DNA from: Saccharomyces uvarum
Lineage: Eukaryota; Ascomycota; Saccharomycetes; Saccharomycetales; Saccharomycetaceae
Direction of reading: 5' to 3'
Assembly (NCBI GenBank): GCA_947243795.1
Contig: OX365931.1
Span: 744,001-808,000, forward strand
Length of the DNA: 64,000 bases
Shown here: piece by piece, positions 29,949-40,014 of the stretch
Position numbering within the stretch: position 1 is the stretch's first letter
Layout of the letters: the number at the start of each line of letters is the position of its first letter
Made by a program: the position numbers and the translations under genes
Notes under the pieces: generated by a model
Databases searched by the model: none
Told to the model about the DNA's origin: nothing
Seen by the model: only the letters and a program-made list of their open reading frames with translations

Positions 29949-30785
29949 CTAGTTTGAAGGCAAACGATATATGTCTCCATTAACCTTCATTCTGTGTATG
30001 GCAACTTTCGTATCATCTTCATAACTCTTTGGTAGTTTATCACTCGGCTTATTTTCAAATACAGACCCCATTAATATCATATCATTGGTCGTCGCATCAC
30101 ATAAAAAGGCAACGTAGTCTACAACATCACGATCTAATATCTCGCTTTTCTTAGTTTGTTGATTGACTTTGATTAGTCTTTGTTTTGTATCGAGTTTATA
30201 TATTAATTGTAAGTGTTCTAGGGGCATTCCGGGGACCATGATGGGTTGTATGGATACTAATTTTGGAACGGCATTGAACTTGATCAATTGCCAATCTAGT
30301 GTAGCATTGTTTGGCAATTGACGGGATCTGGCTTCTAAGGCCTCTTGAACCCATAATGACACAGACCCTTTTATTTCTGATAAAGTTTTACGAGCAAATG
30401 ATGTATTTACATTAACATACGTCTCAATAGCTTTGTTTTTCCAGAGTAAGAAAGATGGCTTAATTCCAGACTGGAAACGAAATAACGCAACTTGGACAGA
30501 GTTTAAGCCAAACGTGTAAAGTCTTCTGACTAAGGCATTCGCAACAATAAAGGGATGAGTAAATACGCTAGGAAGATTATTGTAGGCTGAAGGAATGAAG
30601 ATTTCTGAAGCAACTCCCAAATGTCTAGGATTGAAATCTTGCTGTTTGCTTTTGTCTTTCTTTTCTGTAGGTTCACTTTCCTTATTCAAAATTAACCGTG
30701 AAGTTGTAAATAGTCGTTGTCTATTGATTGATATCAACAAAGACTTTGCAGGAGAGGTAAAATATGTTGGTTTTAGTAAGTTCAT
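29949..30785 (-). CDS. MBA1: Mitochondrial ribosome receptor Mba1
   Basis: A 278-residue mitochondrial inner-membrane-associated protein that docks the mitoribosome next to Oxa1 for co-translational insertion. Residues 1-35 form a basic, hydroxylated presequence (SPAKSLLISINRQRLFTTSR). The C-terminal half has the Tim44/MBA1-like fold, with segments WQLIKFNAVPKLVSIQPIMV, QLIYKLDTKQRLI and RDVVDYVAFL. ATG at 30785. The length equals that of S. cerevisiae Mba1. Confidence 0.94.
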   Translation of the reverse strand: MNLLKPTYFTSPAKSLLISINRQRLFTTSRLILNKESEPTEKKDKSKQQDFNPRHLGVASEIFIPSAYNNLPSVFTHPFIVANALVRRLYTFGLNSVQVALFRFQSGIKPSFLLWKNKAIETYVNVNTSFARKTLSEIKGSVSLWVQEALEARSRQLPNNATLDWQLIKFNAVPKLVSIQPIMVPGMPLEHLQLIYKLDTKQRLIKVNQQTKKSEILDRDVVDYVAFLCDATTNDMILMGSVFENKPSDKLPKSYEDDTKVAIHRMKVNGDIYRLPSN

Positions 30786-31380
30786 CTCATAAGCGTAGTT
30801 TGAAACGATTCAGCTAGGTTTTTGAAGCACAGTCTAATTATCCTGACTCTATAAAGCCTCTTCTTACCTTCCCAATTTTTTATTTCATGAATATGGGTAG
30901 AAAGCCGGTAGAATATTTTTCGGACAAATGAATGAATGGAATTCAACATGAAGAACGCTTAGCGATTATTACACCAGCTTAAAGTTTGCCGAAAGGGTTA
31001 TACATATTCGAATAATTTTTGTACTTGATACTTAGAGAGGTTTTTTGCTTAGGTGCCTACTTCTGTATTTCTAGTATACACGTTTTAATGAAGTGTGTTG
31101 GATAAGCATATCATTCTTCTAACGATCATGAAATATTCGAAAAACCTAACGATCTGCAGTATCTTGAATGTAAACACGAAACATGCTTCACGTCTTTGCC
31201 TGCTTTTTGGTTTGCAAATCAGGTCTCTCTTTATAAAAAAACAACTTTTTCTGTTGTTGTTAAACAGAGGATGGGCGGCAAACTTTCAATTCTTTTAAAC
31301 GCTAAATAAAGAATAAAGGTAATTTTATAATAAGAGCGTGATCTTGAAGTAAGAACGTATCAAAGCAAAAAAAGAGCAAT
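30786..31380. promoter_or_regulatory. Divergent promoter region MBA1/PCH2
   Basis: 595 bp between divergent genes. It is AT-rich, with the PCH2 URS1-like site near its right end. A 67-codon frame at 31095-31298 has no features of a gene. Confidence 0.5.
31274..31279 (+). promoter_or_regulatory. URS1-core (Ume6) element upstream of PCH2
   Basis: GGCGGC, inside TGGGCGGCAAA, about 100 bp upstream of the PCH2 ATG. PCH2 is an early-meiosis gene in S. cerevisiae, so a Ume6 site is expected. The left flank differs from the best consensus (TCGGCGGC), so the match is to the core only. Confidence 0.55.
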
Positions 31381-33175
31381 ATGAAGTACGTTGTCGATCT
31401 GCAAGTGCGAGGATCGTCCTTAAGTGTTATACGGTGTATGTTTAAAGAGGAGGAACAAAGTTCTTCCTCACAGTCTAGTTTAGACTCTAAACAAGATAAT
31501 AGTAGTGAAAGGCTAGAGGAGTTTTTAAGTCTCCTAAAGGTAGTTGTTAGAAGGAAGTTGGAAACCTTCCCAAATAGTCGCTTGAAGGACTCGATTATAA
31601 CAGGGCAAGAGTTGATGAGAGAGGGACAAGGAAGCATTGAAATCAAGGATCCACCAACCGATGCACAGCAGCATCTGATTAGAAGTTTAGCAAAAGTTTT
31701 ATTGCATCAGTTTTCAAGCACAAGTGCTTCCGCAATGGCAGTGAACGAAGGACAGGATAATTTATTTTTATCTCTATTTGTTAGGAAAATTTCGATCGAA
31801 CCAGTGTCAGTTTCTCATGCTCCCACTAGATTGAACTTTCATGAAAAATTGAATTTGGACCAACATATAGATTCTATTTTATGCTCCGAGGAGATTGAAG
31901 AGTCAAGAATTTACCAAGTTGGGACGGTTGATGAATTCATAATCCATCCCTTTTGTTGCTTGGAAGAGTACAAAGACCTGAAAAGTGGTAACATACTGTC
32001 TGCAGAATTCGACAAGATTGACTTAGAAGTTGATGAAGAAGAAGATTTTGAAGGGGAAACTTTAAACTCTTGCACCAATTCAGTGGGCAATTTTGATATT
32101 CCACTTACGAAGCAGACACTCAATCTCGTAAGCATATCATTTCTTCCAAGTACCAACTTCGAAGGCCAATGGGAATCATTGTATTTTGGTAACAATATTA
32201 AAGAAAGACTCTATAGTTATGCAACTATTTCCCTCAAAATAGCAAATTTCAAGCAAAACGGAAATTCAAATGAAGAAGACGTCAGAACTCTAATAACAAA
32301 CAATAAATTACTTCTTGTTCACGGTCCTCCAGGAACAGGTAAAACAACTTTGTGTAAAGCCCTTTGTCAAAAACTATCTGTGAGGAGAGAATTCTCTGAA
32401 GCTTCCAATACCATCGATACAAAATACAAGGGGATAATAATTGAATTGTCTTGTTCGCGCATCTTCTCTAAATGGTTTGGAGAGTCATCGAAAAATATAT
32501 CAATAATATTCAAAGATATTGAGGAGCTTTTGAAGGTTAATGAAGAGCATGGAATTTTCATATGCCTTTTGGTAGATGAGGTTGAAGCAATAGCATGTTC
32601 AAGAACAAATTTACTGAATAGGAATGAGTCAACGGACGGTATTCGTGTCGTGAACACTTTACTGACTCAACTTGACAGACTGAAAAAATATCATAACTTT
32701 CTGACATTGGCCACATCTAATCTGCTCGATTCATTGGACGATGCCTTTGTTGATCGGGCAGATGGGATCTTTTTTATTGGAAACCCAACAGCTGAGGGCA
32801 TTTTACATATTTTAAGAGTGTGTATCGAAGAAATGGTATCTTTAGGTATAATTTCGTTTCACCCAAGGTCTTCCGAAACCTCGTTCTTTGAAAAATATCA
32901 AGAAATTTTAAAAAAAATTGCAACAAAATGCTCGGTATGTCATTTTAATTATTTTTACACTATTCCCTTTTTCATTTATAACCATTTCTTACTAACCGAT
33001 GTCGTCAATGATGAATACATGATCAAATCAGTCCCTTAATATTAGCGGCAGAACTACAAGAAAATTACCATTGATGTGCCTTTCCGAATACTTCCGGACA
33101 TTTCCTGTAGACCACAATGAGTTCGTCGTGGCATTAGCTATGTCAGCACGAAAACTGGGCACTACGCGGAAATAG
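31381..33175 (+). CDS. PCH2: Meiotic checkpoint AAA+ ATPase Pch2 (TRIP13), spliced
   Basis: Exons 31381-32934 and 33032-33175 encode 565 residues (S. cerevisiae 564). Pch2 remodels HORMA-domain Hop1 and acts in the pachytene checkpoint, crossover control and rDNA protection. The AAA+ core has Walker A GPPGTGKT at residues 315-322 and Walker B CLLVDEVEAIA with Asp399. Sensor and arginine-finger segments follow (LATSNLLDSLDDAFVDRAD). Exon 2 gives the conserved C-terminus (SGRTTRKLPLMCLSEYFR). The two exons join in phase 0. It is divergent from MBA1. Confidence 0.95.
32935..33031 (+). other. PCH2 spliceosomal intron
   Basis: 97-nt intron with donor GTATGT (32935-32940), branch point TACTAAC (32990-32996) and acceptor CAG ending at 33031. 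Unspliced message stays open through the whole intron and stops at 33037-33039 in exon 2, giving an alternative 34-residue tail. Confidence 0.93.
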
Positions 33176-33451
33176 TGAGCGCGGTATTTTACCTTTTGGC
33201 CTTTTTATTTTGTTCTTTCTTTTGTCTCATACTCATGTAAAATACTTACGCGAACCCTATTTTCCAGCGCCTCTTTGTCGCTTCGCTTTTATGTTCAAAA
33301 ATTTTTATTATGTATTTTATGATTGATTTTAAAGTCATATCGCAAGCTTCTAAAAGGTTTACCTCAAGATCATAACATCTTATAGAGTTGATTACAGAAT
33401 CAGTGTATATTTAGAGTTCAATTATACAAGGCAAAACTACTCAAGCACACA

Positions 33452-34306
33452 ATGGGACATATGATAAAGAAGGCATCCGTACTCGCTCTGCTACCACTTA
33501 TCGCAGCAGCCGCAGCTACCGCAGCTACCTCAGCTGATAATACAGAGACCCCTGTGAACGCTGAAGGCTCAGTACATTTCAAATCCTTTTTAATGTCCAT
33601 TTCTATGATTGGGCTTTCTGAAATTGGTGACAAAACCTTTTTGATTGCAGCTTTGATGGCTATGCGTCATCAACGACTTTTGGTGTTTTCAGCATCAGCC
33701 ACATCTCTTGCGATCATGACTATTTTGTCTGGTGTAGTGGGCCATTCCGTTGTTGCCTTTCTTTCTGAACGCTATACAGCATTTTTGGCTGGTATGCTGT
33801 TCCTGGTGTTCGGCTATAAATTGACCATGGAAGGTTTGGAAATGTCCAAGGACGCAGGGGTTGAAGAAGAAATGGCCGAAGTCGAGGAGGAAATTGCAGT
33901 CAATGACATCAACAAGGGTATGGATGATGTTGAAAAAGGTAGCGAAACTACTCATAGTAAACAATTGAAGAATGCTTCAACAGTTACAAAAATTTTACAT
34001 AGATTCCGTGAACTAGCATCATTTGTGATTTCACCGGTTTGGGTTCAAATTTTTTTGATGGTCTTTTTAGGAGAATTAGGTGACCGTTCACAAATCAGTA
34101 TTATTGCCATGGCTACCGACAGTGACTATTGGTATGTTATTGCAGGTGCCGTTGTTGGCCATGCTATTTGCACTTGTCTAGCCGTGATAGGTGGAAAACT
34201 ATTGGCTACAAGAATCAGCATAAGAACTATCACTCTTGCTAGTTCATTTTTGTTCTTCATTTTTGCCCTTCTATATATATATCAGGCATTCACAACTTCA
34301 AATTGA
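33452..34306 (+). CDS. GDT1: Golgi Mn2+/Ca2+:H+ exchanger Gdt1 (TMEM165 family)
   Basis: A 284-residue UPF0016 membrane protein (S. cerevisiae 280) of the cis-Golgi that supplies Mn2+ for glycosylation and shapes the calcium stress response. The N-terminal 25 residues form an Ala-rich signal peptide. The two family signature motifs are present: EIGDKT from Glu57 and ELGDRS from Glu208, each in a three-helix half. The central loop is acidic (EEEMAEVEEEIA). Human TMEM165 is mutated in a glycosylation disorder. Confidence 0.96.
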   Translation: MGHMIKKASVLALLPLIAAAAATAATSADNTETPVNAEGSVHFKSFLMSISMIGLSEIGDKTFLIAALMAMRHQRLLVFSASATSLAIMTILSGVVGHSVVAFLSERYTAFLAGMLFLVFGYKLTMEGLEMSKDAGVEEEMAEVEEEIAVNDINKGMDDVEKGSETTHSKQLKNASTVTKILHRFRELASFVISPVWVQIFLMVFLGELGDRSQISIIAMATDSDYWYVIAGAVVGHAICTCLAVIGGKLLATRISIRTITLASSFLFFIFALLYIYQAFTTSN

Positions 34307-34521
34307 AGGCACCCTCGATATCGGTAACCCTGGTGGCTACTTGGACGTTATTTTACTGTTTTTGCGCTCTACTATTTCAAGATGCACCTTGAAAAGAATA
34401 TTTATAGATATATTACTATATAAACAGCAGATATTTATTTAATGTAGCTTATTTTATGCTAAGTTCAACGTCTACTATGCAGGCAACATTTTGAGGTGTG
34501 GTGCTTGCACTTTGCATATAA

Positions 34522-34941
34522 TTAGACCGGTCCAGTGCTTGTATCATGTTCGTAATTGGACTTCTGTAGTAATTTTTTCCTTATTATGCCATTTATCGTT
34601 TCATCAGTTTTCTTTTCGAGCTCTTCCATAGCAGATGCGAGTTTGGCCTTGAGATCGCCAGTTTCAGAAACTTTGCCAATGCGTACATTTCGCTGATCCT
34701 TCTCAAGAGAAATATGTGATTGTTGGTCTTCCTCACGCTTTTCGTTATGGATAATTTTTTGTTCAAGAATGCTCAATGAATCAGAAGACGGCAGTACATG
34801 GCTGCTGACCGTTTCATCTAAAGATTCCAAAGAGGGAGCGCCAGACTCGCCTGTGTTTAACTTGCTAGCCTTGTTTATACGGGCTCTTAACTGACTCAAA
34901 CTTTTGTCTCTCTCTATTGCTAAGTTTCGGAGAGAGGGCAT
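34522..34941 (-). CDS. NTC20: Splicing factor Ntc20 (Prp19 complex)
   Basis: A 139-residue protein (S. cerevisiae 140), a small non-essential member of the Prp19-associated complex. The N-terminus MPSLRNLAIERDKSLSQLRA and the C-terminal helical segment SETGDLKAKLASAMEELEKK are the recognisable parts; the middle is diverged. The frame is open from 34971 with a TTG, but the ATG at 34941 matches the family start. It is divergent from RPS9B. Confidence 0.88.
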   Translation of the reverse strand: MPSLRNLAIERDKSLSQLRARINKASKLNTGESGAPSLESLDETVSSHVLPSSDSLSILEQKIIHNEKREEDQQSHISLEKDQRNVRIGKVSETGDLKAKLASAMEELEKKTDETINGIIRKKLLQKSNYEHDTSTGPV

Positions 34942-35357
34942 GGTAATTAATATAAATCGGTAATGCAGCAACGTTTATCTTGCTTGTGAATGGCACGCAG
35001 AATTATTACAAACGACTCCTCTGTAACAGTTATGCTAGGTAAGTTGAGGATACAGTAACCTCTTACCTGTAAGAATAAACGGCGCGCATGTTGGCACTGA
35101 AGAAAACAAGTAACTTCGAACCTTGGCGCGTTAACCCGTACATTTTCACATCTGTACATTTATTTATCTTTGTTTCAAGTGTCTCGTCTGAAAATATTTC
35201 AAAGCCAGCGGCAAATAGACGCGCTCCGCTGAATTGTAACTTTACACATTAATCTCAGTAATGACTATAGTTAAATTTCATAAGGTTCAGTTCACATATA
35301 TTTTTTGTTGGGTCAATAAAGGAAGAAAAGCAACAAGACAACTAAGACTAAGCAACA
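34942..35357. promoter_or_regulatory. Divergent promoter region NTC20/RPS9B
   Basis: 416 bp. Its left half serves NTC20. The right half is the RPS9B promoter with a pair of Rap1-type sites, listed separately. A short plus-strand frame that runs into the RPS9B intron (35261-35449) is not a gene. Confidence 0.6.
35133..35161 (+). promoter_or_regulatory. Tandem Rap1 sites of RPS9B
   Basis: AACCCGTACATTTT (35133-35146) and ACATCTGTACATTT (35148-35161) both resemble the ribosomal-protein Rap1 consensus in the same orientation. They are about 200-225 bp upstream of the RPS9B ATG, the classical arrangement for Rap1/Fhl1/Ifh1 activation. Confidence 0.8.
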
Positions 35358-36376
35358 ATGCCAAGTACGTATTACACCCCATCGGGAAAATGAAAGATTG
35401 TTCAATCTCTCATTCCAATTTCTTTAAGAAGAGGTTCGGGTCCTCATAAATATATGAGAATATGAAATTAAAACACACACATTCAAAAGCGCCACCCACA
35501 GACTGAAATACTTTCTACCTTAACCACATCTTTGTTTACACTGAACTCCCGACACTTCAGTTGAAAGGAAGATGTAGCAGACAGTTAAGGTAATTCAAGC
35601 GGATTTTTTCAAAGACATCTCTTTTTGGAGAGAATAGAAAGAGTATTTCATCCCTGTAGGCGGATACTGAATTATGCGTTCTTAACCACCATATCTCTAT
35701 AATATTTATGAGCACTATCTTGAACCTCTTGCACTATTTTTTACAAAGAAACTTTGACTAACAAGTTTATTTCATTATCTGTTTTTATTTTCTTATAGGA
35801 GCTCCAAGAACATACTCTAAGACTTACTCTACTCCAAAGAGACCTTACGAATCTTCTCGTTTGGACGCTGAATTGAAGTTGGCCGGTGAATTCGGTTTGA
35901 AGAACAAGAAGGAAATTTACAGAATTTCTTTCCAATTGTCTAAGATTCGTCGTGCTGCTAGAGATTTATTGACCAGAGACGAAAAGGACCCAAAGAGATT
36001 GTTCGAAGGTAACGCTTTGATCAGAAGATTGGTTAGAATTGGTGTCTTGTCCGAAGACAAGAAGAAGTTGGATTATGTTTTAGCTTTGAAGGTTGAAGAT
36101 TTCTTGGAAAGAAGATTACAAACTCAAGTCTACAAGTTGGGTTTGGCCAAGTCTGTTCACCACGCCAGAGTTTTGATCACTCAAAGACACATTGCCGTTG
36201 GTAAGCAAATTGTCAACATCCCATCTTTCATGGTCAGATTGGACTCTGAAAAGCATGTCGACTTTGCCTCAACTTCTCCATTTGGTGGTGCTAGACCAGG
36301 TAGAGTTGCTAGAAGAAACGCCGCTAGAAAGGCCGAATCTTCCGGTGAAGCTGCTGAAGAAGCTGACGAAGAATAA
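35358..36376 (+). CDS. RPS9B: Small-subunit ribosomal protein uS4 (Rps9B), spliced
   Basis: Exon 1 is 35358-35364 (ATGCCAA) and exon 2 is 35799-36376, encoding 194 residues (S. cerevisiae 195). uS4 binds 18S rRNA early in 40S assembly and affects decoding fidelity. The joined start reads [20 protein letters not shown]. The S4 RNA-binding domain lies near residues 107-170 ([18 protein letters not shown]). The C-terminus is acidic and Ala-rich. Codon bias is strong. The paralogue is RPS9A. Confidence 0.97.
35365..35798 (+). other. RPS9B spliceosomal intron
   Basis: 434-nt intron. The donor is GTACGT (35365-35370), a variant of GTATGT. The branch point is GACTAAC at 35756-35762, one base off TACTAAC, and the acceptor TAG ends at 35798. 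It interrupts codon 3. Confidence 0.94.
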
Positions 36377-37187
36377 ATAATTCGCTGATTTTATAACTGT
36401 ATAATAATTTTTATAACTTTTCAAATCACGGATCATTTTCTAACTGAGTTTACTTCATTTGTTTTTAGTCTCTTGTTTAACTGGGAGAGTATGGATTATG
36501 TAAATTGTACGGTTCTTGGAAAACAGAGCTTGAAAACACAATCATTACCCATCTTGTTTACGCAATATCAATGTTACATTGAAGTGTCCCGTAAAGCTTG
36601 GTATGACCTCGAGACTCAGAATACAAATATACAGATTTCTCCATCAAACACCTGGGAAAAAGCATCATCAACTTTTTGAATTGTACATTGCTAAAGAGCC
36701 CATATGCCTTATTAACGCAATCCTGATTTCCTTGTATATTTCTTGGCATCAGTTGATGTTATTAAAAATAATGGTAATGACATAAATTAATTAACCGCTT
36801 TCCGTTTTTGGAACATTTCACACCCGTACATTTATCTCACCCAGACATTCATTGTTTTTAGCGCGAAACGACAGGTATGAAGCGCTTCGGCTTGGCTGCT
36901 TTTGTTTGTATTATTTGAATATGTTCACAGCCGAAAGGAGCGTGCTTTACCAAAGGCCTCCTTTGGCGGCCCTGCTGGAGGCAATTGGAAGTCCCGCTAC
37001 CATCCCAGCGGCAATGGGAAGGATGATATGGAAGTTTGACGGAGAGTTGCCTCTGCGCTTCACTGGAATTTTGTCATTAATGAAGCTTGAAGTTTAGTTA
37101 AAGGTAATATAGAAGGCATAGTACAATTTTAGGTATTACCAGTTAAGCTTTGAAACAGGAAAACCAAGACAAAAATAACTAGCAACA
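36377..37187. promoter_or_regulatory. RPS9B-RPL21A intergenic region
   Basis: 811 bp between two plus-strand ribosomal-protein genes. The RPL21A promoter with Rap1 sites starts near 36820. S. cerevisiae lists a dubious ORF (YBR190W) here. In this sequence the corresponding frame (36852-37097) has no ATG at its start and lies within the promoter, so I do not call it. Confidence 0.55.
36820..36850 (+). promoter_or_regulatory. Tandem Rap1 sites of RPL21A
   Basis: ACACCCGTACATTT (36820-36833) is an excellent Rap1 site. TCACCCAGACATTC (36837-36850) is a second one 17 bp further on in the same orientation. They are about 340-370 bp upstream of the RPL21A ATG. Confidence 0.87.
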
Positions 37188-38078
37188 ATGGGTAAATCGT
37201 ATGTGACTTGATAATTTGGAATACCGAAGAGCAATATGTGGCACCTCAAACTAGAAAATATTTTGACAGACTTCAAGAAAACGCTTCCCATACATATCCT
37301 TTAATGTGAGTATAGTAAAGTGCGAATGATAATGATATACAACGAAATAGTGGAGCTTCACTGGGTTTTTAGCGGTTAGACATCACGATAGTTTGTGACC
37401 GTACTATGGGGCCACTTTTACAGGGTTTACAGTGATGCTTTATCCAGCGATGAAATCAACTAAATGGGAATGAGCGATAGAATGACTTTTTCTACATATG
37501 GTGAAATATATGTTGAGGTCCATGTTTAAAGAAGACCGACTATAATAATAAGAGTACTAACATGAATTGATAAATCCTTTCTTTGATTTACTTCCTTTTG
37601 ATACAGACACGGTTACAGATCTCGTACTCGTTACATGTTCCAACGTGACTTCAGAAAGCATGGTGCCGTCCATCTTTCTACTTACTTGAAGATCTACAAG
37701 GTTGGTGACATTGTCGATATCAAGGCCAATGGTTCTATCCAAAAGGGTATGCCACACAAGTTTTACCAAGGTAAGACCGGTGTTGTTTACAACGTTACTA
37801 AGTCTTCTGTTGGTGTTATCATCAACAAGATGGTCGGTAACAGATATCTAGAAAAGAGATTGAACTTGAGAGTTGAACACATCAAGCATTCCAAGTGTAG
37901 ACAAGAATTTTTGGAAAGAGTTAAGGCTAACGCTGCTAAGCGTGTTGAAGCCAAGGCTCAAGGTGTTGCCGTCCAATTGAAGAGACAACCAGCTCAACCA
38001 AGAGAATCCCGTATTGTTTCCACTGAAGGTAACGTTCCTCAAACTTTGGCTCCAGTTGCATACGAAACTTTCATCTAA
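37188..38078 (+). CDS. RPL21A: Large-subunit ribosomal protein eL21 (Rpl21A), spliced
   Basis: Exon 1 is 37188-37198 and exon 2 is 37607-38078, encoding 160 residues as in S. cerevisiae. The joined start is [20 protein letters not shown]. It is a basic protein of the 60S subunit near the 5S rRNA. The KOW-like part is around [20 protein letters not shown], and the C-terminus ends APVAYETFI. Codon use is highly biased. The paralogue is RPL21B. Confidence 0.97.
37199..37606 (+). other. RPL21A spliceosomal intron
   Basis: 408-nt intron with donor GTATGT (37199-37204), branch point TACTAAC (37555-37561) and acceptor CAG ending at 37606. I saw no clear box C/D or H/ACA snoRNA in it, but this was not searched computationally. 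Confidence 0.95.
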
Positions 38079-38585
38079 TTTACCCGATGCTGGTTTTGTA
38101 TCGAAAAAGATTTTCAGGTTTTAGGTTTTATTTTTTGTCTATTTTTAAATATATAATATAATAAAAAATAAATTGTGTCTAATATCCATAATTTGTACAT
38201 TTACGTCGCTTTCTATTGCGTTTTATTTTTAAAGCCCTAGGATAGGATACCCAGGATTGTCAGCCTTATTTCTTAGATTAATATTTCTAAATTTAATATT
38301 GCTTTCGATTCCTCGGTTCCGGCTTTCTTTAGTGAAAAATTAGCTTTTGGCTAAAAGTTGACAAGTAAAAATCAAGAAATAGCATTGAGCCAAACTTTAC
38401 GAACAGGCTTCTATCTGTACAAAAGGGCCACTTAGCTGCTTCTACAATAACCAGTTCAAGCACGGTCAACTGTGATAATATAATCTGACAATTTCGTTTA
38501 TCTATACCCTACATTTTTTGTGCCAAACTCACCCACTTAGAAAGTCTATCCTTTAGAACTTCTATAATTATTTAAGAGCGCAAAG
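38079..38585. other. RPL21A 3' region and RIM2 promoter
   Basis: 507 bp between two plus-strand genes. Just after RPL21A comes an AT-rich stretch (TATATAATATAATAAAAAATAAA, about 38149-38172) likely to hold its polyadenylation signals. The rest is the RIM2 promoter, where I recognise no specific site. Confidence 0.45.
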
Positions 38586-39719
38586 ATGCCTAAAAAGTCT
38601 ATTGAAGAATGGGAAGACGATGCTATTGAATCAGTTCCTTATTTGGCAAGTGACGAAAAGGGTTCGAATTATAAGGAGGCCACACAAATCCCATTAGATC
38701 AAAAACAACTTGAAATTGAAAATCATCCAACAGTAAAACCATGGGTACATTTTGTTGCTGGCGGTATTGGGGGTATGGCAGGTGCTGTGGTTACTTGCCC
38801 CTTTGATTTGGTAAAAACTCGACTACAAAGTGATATATTTCTAAAAGTGTACAAGTCGCAGGCCGCCAATATCAGTAAAGTATCTACTCGTCCGAAAAGT
38901 ATCAATTATGTTATTCAAGCTGGGACTCATTTCAAAGAAACACTAGGAATTATTGGCAACGTTTATAAACAGGAAGGCTTCAGGAGTTTGTTCAAAGGTT
39001 TGGGTCCTAATTTGGTTGGGGTTATTCCAGCGAGAAGTATCAATTTCTTTACTTATGGTACTACTAAAGATATGTACGCTAAAGCATTTAATAATGGTCA
39101 AGAGACTCCTATGGTTCATCTCATGGCTGCTGCAACTGCAGGTTGGGCAACAGCAACGGCAACCAATCCTATTTGGTTGATTAAGACTAGAGTACAACTT
39201 GATAAAGCAGGAAAATCATCAATTCGGCATTACAAAAACTCCTGGGATTGTTTGAAGAGTGTTCTCAAAAACGAAGGTATTACTGGTTTGTACAAAGGTT
39301 TAAGTGCTTCGTATTTAGGATCAGTTGAAGGTATTCTTCAATGGTTGTTATATGAACAAATGAAGCACGTAATAAAAAAAAGATCTATTGAGAAATTCGG
39401 ATATCAATCTGAAGGTGCAAAAAGCAGATCTGAGAAAATTAAGGAATGGTGCCAAAGATCAGGAAGTGCTGGTCTTGCAAAATTTGTAGCAAGTATAGCT
39501 ACATACCCACATGAAGTTGTAAGGACAAGATTAAGGCAAACACCTAAGGAGAATGGTAAACAGAAGTATACAGGTCTAATACAAAGTTTCAAAATTATAA
39601 TCAAAGAAGAGGGACTATTTTCAATGTACAGTGGGTTGACCCCACATTTAATGAGAACAGTTCCGAACAGTATAATAATGTTTGGCACATGGGAGATTGT
39701 TATACGGTTATTGTCATGA
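38586..39719 (+). CDS. RIM2: Mitochondrial pyrimidine nucleotide carrier Rim2
   Basis: A 377-residue mitochondrial carrier of the inner membrane that exchanges pyrimidine (deoxy)nucleotides and co-transports iron. It is needed for mtDNA maintenance. Three tandem carrier repeats are marked by PFDLVKTRLQ, PIWLIKTRVQ and PHEVVRTRLRQ, each preceded by a Gly-rich helix (FVAGGIGGMAGAVVTC). A hydrophilic N-terminal extension of about 50 residues and long matrix loops are typical of this carrier subgroup. ATG at 38586; length as in S. cerevisiae. Confidence 0.96.
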   Translation: MPKKSIEEWEDDAIESVPYLASDEKGSNYKEATQIPLDQKQLEIENHPTVKPWVHFVAGGIGGMAGAVVTCPFDLVKTRLQSDIFLKVYKSQAANISKVSTRPKSINYVIQAGTHFKETLGIIGNVYKQEGFRSLFKGLGPNLVGVIPARSINFFTYGTTKDMYAKAFNNGQETPMVHLMAAATAGWATATATNPIWLIKTRVQLDKAGKSSIRHYKNSWDCLKSVLKNEGITGLYKGLSASYLGSVEGILQWLLYEQMKHVIKKRSIEKFGYQSEGAKSRSEKIKEWCQRSGSAGLAKFVASIATYPHEVVRTRLRQTPKENGKQKYTGLIQSFKIIIKEEGLFSMYSGLTPHLMRTVPNSIIMFGTWEIVIRLLS

Positions 39720-40014
39720 TCTTACAAGCTGAGAAAGCTGAGTTTCATTAAAAAAATAAAATTATACTTGGTTTGAAAAAAAAATTGAAAAAAGTACACT
39801 TTCTAGGATTCAAAAGTCAGTTGAAGTTTATAGAAGGCTTTCTATCATTTGGTTCCCTTCGTCCCTTTTTTGTTTTGCGTTATTTATTGTAATATATTAA
39901 TGACCCTCATTTACTTCGTTCCGTAGATTAGGTTCTTTTATACTTGTAAATACTTTTACTAGATTATTGGGAATGATAAAGATGATTCAAAAGCTCGACT
40001 GTTGTAATGTAAGT

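Noticed and set aside
36852-37097. Possible orthologue of dubious YBR190W
   Set aside because: No ATG at its start, it lies in the RPL21A promoter right after the Rap1 sites, and it shows no protein features.
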